A DNA stretch of 38,911 bases. It comes from Aliiroseovarius salicola (lineage in GTDB: Bacteria > Pseudomonadota > Alphaproteobacteria > Rhodobacterales > Rhodobacteraceae). The stretch spans positions 1-38,911 of the forward strand of contig NZ_JAQIIO010000017.1 in assembly GCF_027891095.1 (NCBI RefSeq), given 5' to 3'. Shown here piece by piece: positions 15,412 through 23,223 of the stretch. The notes beneath the pieces were generated by a model, which did no database searches, had not been told where the DNA came from, and was given only the letters and a program-made list of their open reading frames with translations. How positions within the stretch are numbered: the stretch's first letter is position 1; each line of letters opens with the position of its first letter. A program made the position numbers and the translations under genes.

Positions 15412-16653
15412 TTAGGCGGCCAGGCGCTGGCCGAGATGTGTTTCAAGATGCGAGGCGAGATCGCGGGCATCATCCCCGGCGCCGTCGATGAAGGTCGATT
15501 TGCGGCGTCGCAGGAAAGGCAGCCCCATGACATAGAGACCATCCGAGATGATCCCCCCGTGATGAAGGACACGTCCTTTGCGATCGAAGACCGGCAATTT
15601 CAGCCAGCTATGATCCGGGCGGTAACCGGTGGCCCAGATCACAGCCCCAAAACCTTCTTGTTTCAGGTCGATATAAAGGCGTGGGGCTTTTGGCAGGCGG
15701 GTGGGAAGCAGGCGATAGGGCTGATCAATTGCCTGATCCATCCCCATGTCCAGCGCCCAGTCGTCAAAACCTTGCAACAGGCGGTTCAACTTCAAATCCG
15801 CCGCCTTGCAAAGGTTGGGCAGTGAGCCGGAAAAATATGCCCGACCATCACGGATGGCCGCCATTCGTCCGACAAGTTCAATCCCGCCGTCTTGCAGGTT
15901 ATTCAGGTCGAGGGGATTGTCCCCGCTCGCGCCCGTCAACTGAAGTGACGGCAGGCCCCTTTGACGCTCGAGGTCGTCCACCTCGTCAAACTTTGCGCCC
16001 CAGCGACCAGTGATTTCCATCCACTTGAGGATATCCGCGCCTCGGTAGTCGCGTGGCACGCGAAGGTGCTCTCCGACGGCAAGTACGACCTGTCGTCCAG
16101 AGGCTTGAATTTCTCGTGCAATTTGAGTGCCTGATGCCGACGCTCCGACAACTAGGATCTTGCCGGGGGGCAAGCCCTGTGGGCTCTTGTAGTCCAGCGG
16201 GGTCAATTCTGTGATGTCAGCGGGCAGGGGCTCATCAAACCGGGGGCGGCTGGCCTTTGAGGTCGCTCCGGTTGCAAGCACAACGCTTGCGCATTGGATT
16301 GCGCCCTGATCGGTCTGGACCTGATACCCGGATCCCCTGCGGGTCACGCCGAGCACCGTAGTCTCGCTCATGATTGGAGCGCTGATCTTTGCTGCAAAGC
16401 AATCGATATTCCGGATCAACTCCTGGACTGACATATAACCATCCAGGTCTTTGCCCGAATAGGCGGCCCCCGGAAGGCCATTCATCCAATTTGGGGTCAG
16501 CAGGCGCAGGGAATCCCAACGCTCCGTGCGCCAGCTGTTTGCAATATTGCCGCGTTCGAGAACCAGATGGTCCACGCCACGCTGAGTAAGCTCGCGGCTC
16601 ATGGCGAGCCCGGACTGGCCGGCGCCGATGATGACGGTCGTGGTACGTTTCAT
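15412..16653 (-). CDS. FMO-like NAD(P)/FAD-dependent monooxygenase
   Basis: This 413-residue flavoprotein belongs to the flavin-containing monooxygenase/CzcO-like group. The FAD motif GAGQSG is at 10-15, the NADPH motif GASASG at 170-175, and ATG motifs VLATGA (about 125-130) and IWATGYRPD (about 355) connect the domains. Such enzymes oxygenate soft nucleophiles (sulfur, nitrogen) or carry out Baeyer-Villiger reactions; the exact FMO fingerprint is not clearly present. It lies between the OsmC-like gene (34-base gap upstream) and the FAD oxidoreductase (12 bases downstream). A sulfur-containing substrate would fit the rest of the region but is inference. Confidence 0.85.
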   Translation of the reverse strand: MKRTTTVIIGAGQSGLAMSRELTQRGVDHLVLERGNIANSWRTERWDSLRLLTPNWMNGLPGAAYSGKDLDGYMSVQELIRNIDCFAAKISAPIMSETTVLGVTRRGSGYQVQTDQGAIQCASVVLATGATSKASRPRFDEPLPADITELTPLDYKSPQGLPPGKILVVGASASGTQIAREIQASGRQVVLAVGEHLRVPRDYRGADILKWMEITGRWGAKFDEVDDLERQRGLPSLQLTGASGDNPLDLNNLQDGGIELVGRMAAIRDGRAYFSGSLPNLCKAADLKLNRLLQGFDDWALDMGMDQAIDQPYRLLPTRLPKAPRLYIDLKQEGFGAVIWATGYRPDHSWLKLPVFDRKGRVLHHGGIISDGLYVMGLPFLRRRKSTFIDGAGDDARDLASHLETHLGQRLAA

Positions 16654-16687
16654 GACACTCGCTCCTTTTTTTGTTTATGTGCGCCGC

Positions 16688-17254
16688 TCAGGCGACTGTG
16701 ACTTCGACGTTGGTGGGATTGGTGATGATGTCGAAAACGGCCGAACGTTTTTGCGACTGGGCAACCAGCGCTGCGATGTCTTCGGGCGAAGCATCTGCGT
16801 CGATTTCAAAACGAACCCGAATGGCCGAGAAACCGTTACGCACATCCGCATCGACACCGAGGATCCCATAAAGATCCATGTCGCCTTCGACATAGGCTTT
16901 GACGGAGTGCAGCTGAATTCCACGGTGCTGGGCAATGGCAGCGACACCACCGGTCAGACAGCTCGCCAATCCTGACAGAACGATCTCGACAGGGGTCGGG
17001 CCGTTGTCTTCGGCAGCAAACTGAGCCGGGTGGTCCGCATCAATGGTGAAGGCTTCACGGTGCAACTGCTCTTCTCCAAGGCCAAAGAAACCTTCGACAG
17101 TTGAGCGGCTGTGCGCACCGTTTTGCCACTCACACAACGAGCGCCAGGTGAATTGCGCAGCTGCGGGGGCTTCGGACAGGGCTTCACGAGCTCCGAGAAG
17201 CGCTTCGACATTTACACCATTATCGACGGTCTGTATTTCAGTTTGGATATTCAT
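16688..17254 (-). CDS. OsmC-family protein
   Basis: The 188-residue protein shows the OsmC/Ohr fold pattern: the beta-rich first half (TVEGFFGLGEEQLHREAFTI), then the helix GPTPVEIVLSGLASCLTGG with the peroxidatic-type C99, and a C-terminal half ending in KRSAVFDIITNPTNVEV. The second cysteine of peroxide-reducing OsmC/Ohr proteins is replaced by serine near S171, as in a sizeable subgroup, so hydroperoxide reduction by the usual two-Cys cycle is unlikely. It sits between the hydrolase and the FMO-like enzyme and may bind or process a thiol or electrophile in that pathway. Confidence 0.85.
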   Translation of the reverse strand: MNIQTEIQTVDNGVNVEALLGAREALSEAPAAAQFTWRSLCEWQNGAHSRSTVEGFFGLGEEQLHREAFTIDADHPAQFAAEDNGPTPVEIVLSGLASCLTGGVAAIAQHRGIQLHSVKAYVEGDMDLYGILGVDADVRNGFSAIRVRFEIDADASPEDIAALVAQSQKRSAVFDIITNPTNVEVTVA

Positions 17255-17372
17255 TGTTACATTTCCTTTAGGTTGGTTGGGGTTGGGTTGAGGTTGAGGG
17301 AAAGCGGGTGGTTAAACCCGCTCGGTGAGCGAATTACCTGCAAGCGACAGGCAGTCGTTACGGATGAGAAAT

Positions 17373-18266
17373 TCAGGCTGCAGCCGACATTCGGCTAAAG
17401 GCGATGTGTTCCATCAAAAGGGCATTCACCTCTGAACGATGGGTGAGCGGCAGCATATGGCCGGCCTTGTCAATCGTGCGATGGCGGCTGTGGCCGATCG
17501 AATTTGCGATCAGGCGAGACAATGCACGAGCAGGCTCGGGTGAACGGGTTCCACAGACAATCAGGGTCGGGACCGTCAGGCGGGAAATATCATCGGGTCG
17601 CAGCGTTTCATGAAACAACCGTTTGAAGTCGCTCGGGAGTTTTCGAACCCGAGAAAGTAGGGCAGATTGCTTCGCCGCCGGAATGTTGTCCCATGCATCG
17701 GGGCCGGACCAGAAGTCGACAAAGCGTTTCATGGCCAGATCGTCCTGGTTCGCATCCACGGCCTGTTCAACAGACGCAGCAAGAGCTTTAATCTGGTCCA
17801 GCATCTCGCGATCAAAACGGCTGCCATCTCGCATCAGGTGGAACGAGGTTGGTTCAAGCAGAGTGAGGCTCGCAAGTTGAGGTCCAAGCTGCGTGGCTGC
17901 TTTGAGGGCAACTGCACCGCCGTAGCTGTGACCGACGAGATGAAAAGGCTGCTTCAGGTGGCGTGCGATTGCCATGACGGCGTTCGCCTCGCTTTCAAGA
18001 GAATAGGAAGTGTTCAGAGTATCCGCGTCTGAGCCGCCACAGCCTGGAAGATCGGGCAGCACGACTTGATGCTGCTGCGACCAATCTGATGCGTAATCCC
18101 GCCATTGACGCCCGTCACTGGCTGAACTGTGCAAGAAAACCATAGGCACGCCCACGCCTTGAAAGACGGCGGCAAGATGCCCGGTGTCCAGCTCAAACAC
18201 TCCCATTTCAGAAGGAAAACGAGGGGGGAATGGGATCTGAGTTGAGAATTCAAGAGCATGTTTCAT
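17373..18266 (-). CDS. Alpha/beta hydrolase
   Basis: With the ATG at 18266, which has AAGGA at ideal spacing, the protein has 297 residues; an upstream start would add 19 residues. It has the alpha/beta hydrolase core: oxyanion region FLHSSASDGRQW, nucleophile elbow GHSYGG (S114), a probable acid after LIVCGTRSPEPA, and the catalytic His in DKAGHMLPLTH. It has no signal peptide. It could be an esterase, C-C hydrolase or lactonase; the substrate is unknown. It lies second in the minus-strand run after the DUF1127 gene. Confidence 0.85.
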   Translation of the reverse strand: MKHALEFSTQIPFPPRFPSEMGVFELDTGHLAAVFQGVGVPMVFLHSSASDGRQWRDYASDWSQQHQVVLPDLPGCGGSDADTLNTSYSLESEANAVMAIARHLKQPFHLVGHSYGGAVALKAATQLGPQLASLTLLEPTSFHLMRDGSRFDREMLDQIKALAASVEQAVDANQDDLAMKRFVDFWSGPDAWDNIPAAKQSALLSRVRKLPSDFKRLFHETLRPDDISRLTVPTLIVCGTRSPEPARALSRLIANSIGHSRHRTIDKAGHMLPLTHRSEVNALLMEHIAFSRMSAAA

Positions 18267-18359
18267 GGCAAAATCCTTCAATGATGGGAGGGGATTGATC
18301 GAGGCCGGGAGTGCCTCGATCAAACTGGGCAGTTACTGCTTGGGACAAAGTTTGCAGAG

Positions 18360-18584
18360 TTAACGCAGCGGGTGTGGTGGGTCCCAGAAGGGGCGGTCGG
18401 CTTCCCGCATTGCCTGATCACGGGTGATCCCGATGTCACGCAGCATATGGTCGCTCAGTTCACCAAGTCTGATCCGCTGGCGGCGAATTTCCATGCGCTT
18501 GCGGATGTTCAGATTAAATCCGCCAAAGCTTGTTTTGGTGGGGGTGATTTGATTTGCAACAGTTCTCACTTTGAAATCCTCCAT
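18360..18584 (-). CDS. DUF1127 small protein
   Basis: The 74-residue product carries the DUF1127 motif in its C-terminal half: RQRIRLGELSDHMLRDIGIT, then RDQAMREADRPFW. This family is abundant in Rhodobacterales and Rhizobiales and small members have been linked to RNA and phosphate or stress regulation. It is the first gene of the minus-strand run, 93 bases before the hydrolase start. The long, AT-richer region upstream carries TGAAACAC elements similar to those in the neighbouring signalling cassette. Confidence 0.88.
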   Translation of the reverse strand: MEDFKVRTVANQITPTKTSFGGFNLNIRKRMEIRRQRIRLGELSDHMLRDIGITRDQAMREADRPFWDPPHPLR

Positions 18585-19130
18585 TGTTTTCAGTGTGGAC
18601 CTGCAGGCCCAAATGAATGTGATGGAGAATATTTGCCCTGTTCGTGTTGCAGTCTGTTGTCGGCAGAGCGGGTATAGTGTTTCATTTAATTTCGACCGGC
18701 AGATCGTTTTGCGCGGTCAAAAACAACATATATTCAATTACTTACCTGCCAATGGGCGAGGATGCGAAAGATCTGGCTGCAACAATTGAAATACAGACAG
18801 CCGAGATGAAAATATCCTGAAACACGAACCATGCTGAGATTGCTGCACGAGGGTGGTGTGCATCTGCAGGATGGTATGGATGTCGCGGGCACCCGGTAAT
18901 TTTAAACGCCAACACATAGCTACTTCACAGGCGTCGCAGCCAAAATCTGGCTAACCAAAGTGACCTTGGTGGCTTTGTTGGAAAGGTCGGCTCTCATCAC
19001 AAGCCGTGGAAGCGCAGTCTGGACCCGGAAAGTTAACCTTCCTATGGTTGAAAGGCTTACTTGGGACGTTGTGACCACCAGTAATCGCGCCTGGAGCAGA
19101 CAGTGAACGCAGGGAAAGCGGCTGGCTGGG
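18585..19130. other. Long intergenic region with TGAAACAC elements
   Basis: No intact gene is visible. The sequence AGTGTTTCA (18676-18684; TGAAACACT on the minus strand, toward the DUF1127 gene) and TGAAACACGAAC (18818-18829) share the core of the boxes at 10611-10632. From about 18906 to 19103 a plus-strand frame is open without a convincing start, and is separated by a TGA at 19104 from the doubtful ORF at 19131 in the same frame. It may be a decayed gene. Confidence 0.4.
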
Positions 19131-19415
19131 ATGGCTGGCGGCGTATTCAGTTATGTTGCGTTCTCGGGCGAAGCCATTGGCAATGTCGCGGACAGCTTTC
19201 ACCCTTTCAACGAACGCGCTTTGGCCTCGAATCTGAATTCAAGCAAACCTGTTGCGGCTGATCTTATCGAGATGCTGGGGGAGGGGGAGTTTGACTGGTA
19301 TTTGCTGGAAAACCTGAAGGGCGCCTCAAAGATCCCACTGGAAATGGCGGACCTGGAGCTTATGGGCAGCGGAAGCACTTATCGCTTCACATACACCACA
19401 TTGCTGGGGGATTAA
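19131..19415 (+). CDS. Doubtful hypothetical protein, possibly the tail of a decayed gene
   Basis: The 94-residue frame looks protein-like in its second half (GEFDWYLLENL, ADLELMGSGSTYRFTYTTLL) but matches no family I know. The ATG lacks a clear ribosome site. The same reading frame continues upstream for about 65 codons, broken only by a TGA at 19104, so it may be the 3' part of a pseudogene. A hairpin follows 4 bases after the stop, which supports former or present transcription. Confidence 0.35.
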   Translation: MAGGVFSYVAFSGEAIGNVADSFHPFNERALASNLNSSKPVAADLIEMLGEGEFDWYLLENLKGASKIPLEMADLELMGSGSTYRFTYTTLLGD

Positions 19416-19419
19416 GCGA

Positions 19420-19435
19420 AGGTTTCGGGAAACCT
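19420..19435 (+). terminator. Possible hairpin after the doubtful ORF
   Basis: AGGTTT (19420-19425) and AAACCT (19430-19435) form a 6-bp stem with a CGGG loop. There is no T-tract, so terminator function is weakly supported. Confidence 0.3.
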
Positions 19436-19571
19436 CAGGTGATAAAGCGGTCGCGGCCGCAGGACGTCTCGGCTGATGCCCATCCGTGACGCTATGATTG
19501 CGATTTCATTGCACCCAGAACCCGCCGATGTAACAGCCTCTTGGAAATCATCTGCACCGCATGCCGCGCTT

Positions 19572-20228
19572 TCACATTGCGGCGAGCGTATGGGTCAGAC
19601 CATTCCTGATGTGCAGCTCCAGCAGCTCTTTCGCCTTTTCGGCATCGCGCGCCAAGGCTGCATCAAACATGCCTTTATGTTCTTCGACCGCCTCTGCGCC
19701 CCGATAGGTCAACACGAGGTTCTGATACCGCAGGTATTTGTCATAAAGGATTGAGTGGAGCGACAAGAGGTTTTTGGACTGGCAAGCCTCGATCATCGCC
19801 AGATGGAATTCCCAGTCATAACGTTTCCACATTTCCTTGTCGGACTGGTCCCCCGATTGCATACGTTCTTCCATCAGATGCAATTTGTGGTGTGCTGCCA
19901 CCAGGTTGCCTTCCCAATCGGTGTCGCCATTTGCGATCGACAATTCCAGAGCATGGCATTCCAGCAGGACCCGCAGCTCGGCCACTTCCAACAAATCTTC
20001 CCGTGACACGGGCGTCACATAGAACCCACGCTGGGCAGGGCTTTCCACAAAGCCTTCGCTGGTCAGACGGTTCAGTGTTTCTCGCAGGGTAGAATTGCTG
20101 GTCGCATAGCGTTCTTTGAGCGTATCGAGCTTTAGCTTCGAACCGGGCTCCAGAAGGCCGAAAATGATGTCATGTTTGATCCGCTGATAGGTGCTGGATC
20201 CGATTGTGGGGGTTTGTTTTGTCATCAT
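19572..20228 (-). CDS. GntR-family (FCD) transcriptional regulator of the catabolic island
   Basis: From the ATG at 20228 the protein has 218 residues; open frame further upstream would add an unlikely N-terminus. The N-terminal winged helix-turn-helix (about 8-75) includes YQRIKHDIIFGLLEPGSKL and STLRETLNRLTSEGFV. The FCD effector domain has the metal/ligand residues in DWEFHLAMIEA, EEHKGMFDA and LELHI. It diverges from gfo1, and the palindrome AATATCAGATATT lies between them, with further copies upstream of dctP and the isomerase gene. It is therefore the likely local repressor, relieved by the substrate or an intermediate. It resembles the CsiR/VanR side of the family. Confidence 0.9.
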   Translation of the reverse strand: MMTKQTPTIGSSTYQRIKHDIIFGLLEPGSKLKLDTLKERYATSNSTLRETLNRLTSEGFVESPAQRGFYVTPVSREDLLEVAELRVLLECHALELSIANGDTDWEGNLVAAHHKLHLMEERMQSGDQSDKEMWKRYDWEFHLAMIEACQSKNLLSLHSILYDKYLRYQNLVLTYRGAEAVEEHKGMFDAALARDAEKAKELLELHIRNGLTHTLAAM

Positions 20229-20312
20229 TTTGTCCGATGTTCTTCGGTATGCCATGTATTTACCATGAGTGTATGCGTGCGGCAATCCTACATTAAATCC
20301 GTCAAAAATCAA

Positions 20313-20325
20313 AATATCAGATATT
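20313..20325. promoter_or_regulatory. Candidate GntR operator 1 (AATATCAGATATT)
   Basis: A perfect 13-bp palindrome, AATATC-A-GATATT, lies in the divergent region between the GntR gene and gfo1. The identical 13-mer recurs at 31152-31164 and with one mismatch at 21512-21524. Position suggests autoregulation plus control of gfo1. Confidence 0.65.
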
Positions 20326-20422
20326 ATTGCCAATAACCGAGTTTTTCGTTACGGTGATTCCTAAGGCAGCTTTGACCTGTCATTCGAATACCGGCACTGG
20401 ATGCCTATCCAGAGGATTAGAG

Positions 20423-21511
20423 TTGAAACAGACGATACAAATCGCAATCGCTGGCGCGGGGCTGGTGGGGAAGCGTCACGTCGCAGCCATCGATCAGCTG
20501 AAAGACGTGGAACTCTGCGCCGTGGTCGATCCCGGTGAAGACGCACAGCATTTTGCATCCGAACGGGGACTGCCCTGCTATGGCTCGTTAACAGAGCTTT
20601 TTGCGAACCACACGCCAGATGGGGTTGTCTTGGCGACTCCAACACCACTGCATGTCAATCAGGCGCTGGAATGTGTGGAACAAGGTTGCCCGGTATTGGT
20701 GGAAAAACCGCTCGGCACCTCTGCGAAAGAAGCAGCCAAATTGGTTGAGGCTGCTGAGAAAAGAAATGTTCCCCTGCTGGTGGGGCATCATCGCCGGCAT
20801 AATCCGCTGATCCGAAAAGCCCATGAGGTTGTGTCCGGCGGCGAGATTGGCGACGTGCGTGCAGTGCATGTGAATTGCTGGTTTTACAAACCTGACGACT
20901 ATTTTGACACGGCACCTTGGCGCAAAAAACTGGGGGCCGGGCCAATTTCCGTCAATCTGGTGCATGACGTTGATCTGATCCGCTATCTTTGCGGAGAGGT
21001 TGTGTCGGTGCAAGGGCAGGCGACCCCCTCAGCGCGCGGGTTTGAAAACGAAGATGTTGCCGCGGCGCTCTTGCGGTTTGAAAATGGGGCCATCGGGACG
21101 ATCACCGTATCAGATAGTGTCGTTTCGCCCTGGAGCTGGGAGCTCACCTCGCGCGAATACCCGATTTACCCGCCGACACCGGAAAGCTGCTATATGATCG
21201 GGGGATCTCGTGGGTCGTTGTCGGTGCCGGACCTGCGCCTGTGGTCCCATCACGGTGGGGTGCAGGATTGGTGGACACCGATATCGGCTACTTCTCTCAC
21301 CCGCGGGTCATCGGATCCGCTGGTGAATCAGATGACGCATTTCGCGCGCGTTGTCCGTGGGGAAGAGGCACCGATTGTCTCTGGATTTGAAGGATTGCAG
21401 ACCCTTCAAGTCATTGAAGCCATTCAGCAAGCCTGCTCCAGCGGAGAGTCTGTTGCCATTCCCAAGGCGAAAAACAATGAGTTTTCAGAGGAAAAACAAG
21501 GCGTTGCGTAA
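20423..21511 (+). CDS. Gfo/Idh/MocA-family oxidoreductase 1
   Basis: The best start is a TTG at 20423 with AGAGGA six bases upstream, giving 362 residues that begin directly with the Rossmann strand (IAIAGAGLVGKRH). The family's EKPLGTSAKEA motif with the catalytic-site lysine follows, then GHHRRHNPL and the C-terminal alpha/beta domain with NLVHDVDLIRYLCG. Such enzymes oxidise or epimerise sugars, inositols and related polyol acids with NAD(P). It has its own operator on both sides and 95 bases separate it from dctP. The substrate is probably the imported compound or an early intermediate. Confidence 0.88.
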   Translation: MKQTIQIAIAGAGLVGKRHVAAIDQLKDVELCAVVDPGEDAQHFASERGLPCYGSLTELFANHTPDGVVLATPTPLHVNQALECVEQGCPVLVEKPLGTSAKEAAKLVEAAEKRNVPLLVGHHRRHNPLIRKAHEVVSGGEIGDVRAVHVNCWFYKPDDYFDTAPWRKKLGAGPISVNLVHDVDLIRYLCGEVVSVQGQATPSARGFENEDVAAALLRFENGAIGTITVSDSVVSPWSWELTSREYPIYPPTPESCYMIGGSRGSLSVPDLRLWSHHGGVQDWWTPISATSLTRGSSDPLVNQMTHFARVVRGEEAPIVSGFEGLQTLQVIEAIQQACSSGESVAIPKAKNNEFSEEKQGVA

Positions 21512-21524
21512 AATGTCAGATATT
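21512..21524. promoter_or_regulatory. Candidate GntR operator 2 (AATGTCAGATATT)
   Basis: AATGTCAGATATT differs by one base from the perfect palindrome at 20313-20325. It starts directly after the gfo1 stop codon and lies 83 bases before dctP, in an AT-rich stretch, so the transporter operon may have its own regulated promoter here. Confidence 0.55.
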
Positions 21525-21606
21525 TTGCAAAAAATATTGCAAAAATGTCAAAATCAGGCAAAACTAACATCGAGCTGATCAAACATTGATCTCAGGGAGG
21601 AGAACC

Positions 21607-22617
21607 ATGATCACTAATTTCACCCGCCGGGCAGCACTGTCCGCACTCGTCGCCGCTGGCGTTCTGGCTGGAGCCACTGGCGCCAGCCTTGCCGCTGACA
21701 AAATCCAACTGCGCCTGGCCACGTCCGGGTCGGAGACCGACCAGCGTTCGGTTGCGATGGCAGAAGTCTTCGGGCCTATGGTCGCCGATTTTGCCGACTA
21801 CCAGCCGAGCTATAACGGCACCATCTTCGCGCAAGGCACCGAGCTTGACGCCATTTCGCGCGGCAACTTGGAAATGTCGATTGCCTCGGCTCAGGAGCTG
21901 GCTCAGTTCTTCCCCGAGTTCTCGATCTTCGCCACAGGTTACGTGCACCAGAACGCTGCCCACCAGGTTGCGGTCTTTAATGACCCGCTGATGGACCCGT
22001 TCAAAGCCAAGGTCGAAGATGAACTGGGCATCAAGCTCTTGTCCGTCATGTATCTGGGCCGTCGTCAGGTAAACCTGCGCCAGTCCAAAGACGAGCTGAC
22101 CGTGATGAAACCCGAAGATCTCGCTGGTGTGAACCTGCGGATGCCGGGCACGGACGCATGGCAATTCCTGGGCGCTGCCCTGGGTGCCGCACCGACCCCG
22201 ATGGCGTTCTCGGAAGTTTACACCGGCCTGTCGACAGGTGCCGTGGACGGCCAGGACAACCCGCTGCCGACCGTGGTGGACAAGAAGTTCTATGAAGTCA
22301 CCAAGCAGATCGTTCTGACCTCGCACCTGGTTGACCTGAACTACATCGCCATGTCGAAGGCCGTTTGGGACGGAATGTCTGCTGACCAGCAGGCCACCGT
22401 GCAAAAAGCCGCTGACGCCGCAGCTGAAAGCGGTCGTCAAAAGCAGCTTGAGCTTGAGGGCAGCCTGGTTTCATTCTTGGAAGAGCAGGGCATGTCGGTT
22501 TACGAACCTGATCTGGGCGCCTTCCGCAACCACGTTCAGGCGCAATATGTTGGTTCGGAATTTGCTGCCAGCTGGCCTGAAGGTGTGTTGGAAAAAATCA
22601 ACGCGCTTGGCAAATAA
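21607..22617 (+). CDS. dctP: TRAP transporter substrate-binding protein DctP
   Basis: The ATG at 21607 follows a strong GGGAGGAGA site and gives 336 residues. A signal peptide (about 1-30, TRRAALSALVAAGVLAGATG with AxA-type cleavage near SLA-AD) directs it to the periplasm. DctP marks include NLRMPGTDAW, containing the arginine that binds a substrate carboxylate, and GLSTGAVDGQDNPLP. It should capture an organic acid for the DctQM permease encoded next, 27 bases downstream. A carboxylate ligand fits a quinate- or shikimate-like substrate, though DctP ligands cannot be named from sequence. Confidence 0.92.
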   Translation: MITNFTRRAALSALVAAGVLAGATGASLAADKIQLRLATSGSETDQRSVAMAEVFGPMVADFADYQPSYNGTIFAQGTELDAISRGNLEMSIASAQELAQFFPEFSIFATGYVHQNAAHQVAVFNDPLMDPFKAKVEDELGIKLLSVMYLGRRQVNLRQSKDELTVMKPEDLAGVNLRMPGTDAWQFLGAALGAAPTPMAFSEVYTGLSTGAVDGQDNPLPTVVDKKFYEVTKQIVLTSHLVDLNYIAMSKAVWDGMSADQQATVQKAADAAAESGRQKQLELEGSLVSFLEEQGMSVYEPDLGAFRNHVQAQYVGSEFAASWPEGVLEKINALGK

Positions 22618-22644
22618 CCTGATGTAACCAAGGGGAGAACGACT

Positions 22645-23223
22645 ATGGAGAGGATACTCAAGTGGTTCTCCCGGCTTGCAGAAGCGATTGCCGGCGGCTT
22701 GCTGGCGGCAATCTTCCTGACCTTCCTACTACAAATTGCCCTTCGCTACATGTTCACGCCCGCAGGCTGGACGCTGGAGCTGATCGGCATTCTCTGGGTC
22801 TGGGTGATCTTTTTCAGCTGCGCCTTTGTGGTGCGCGAACATGATCACGTAAAATTTGACATCATCTATCTCGCGGTTCCGCGCAAAGTCCGGAAGATCA
22901 TGTCGCTGATCTCGGCTGCGGCCATCGTAATCGCGATGCTTTATACCTTCATGCCCACCTGGGATTACATCGAGTGGATGAAGATCCGCAAAACCTCGAC
23001 TGTGCGTAACCCCTTCACAGGCAACAAGATCCCGCTGCGAGATGTGTTCTCGGTCTATGCGGTCTTTATGCTGGCCGTGGCGGGACGATATGCGTGGCAG
23101 TTTGTGCGTGTCCTGAAAGTAGGTCCGCCGAAAACCGAACTTGAAATCGTGGTCGAAGAGTCCACGGAAGACGATCAGAAGAACGCGCCAGAAAGCGAAC
23201 CGAAGAACGGGGACGAGAAATGA
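22645..23223 (+). CDS. dctQ: TRAP transporter small permease DctQ
   Basis: The 192-residue protein has four predicted membrane helices (about 14-35, 46-66, 88-108 and 133-153) with the DctQ segment WTLELIGILWVWVIFFSCAF, then VVREHDHVKFD. The C-terminal 30 residues are a long, highly charged cytoplasmic tail, longer than in many DctQ proteins. AGGGGAG precedes the ATG. Its stop overlaps the dctM start (ATGA). Confidence 0.92.
   Translation: MERILKWFSRLAEAIAGGLLAAIFLTFLLQIALRYMFTPAGWTLELIGILWVWVIFFSCAFVVREHDHVKFDIIYLAVPRKVRKIMSLISAAAIVIAMLYTFMPTWDYIEWMKIRKTSTVRNPFTGNKIPLRDVFSVYAVFMLAVAGRYAWQFVRVLKVGPPKTELEIVVEESTEDDQKNAPESEPKNGDEK

Noticed and set aside
18968-18985. GGCTTTGTTGG-like sequence resembling the ends of some insertion sequences
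   Set aside because: Only about ten bases match, there is no partner inverted repeat, target duplication or transposase sequence nearby.
20327-20422. N-terminal extension of oxidoreductase 1 from a TTG at 20327
   Set aside because: The extra 32 residues are not family-like and the start is next to the operator. The TTG at 20423 has a good ribosome site and begins the Rossmann fold correctly.
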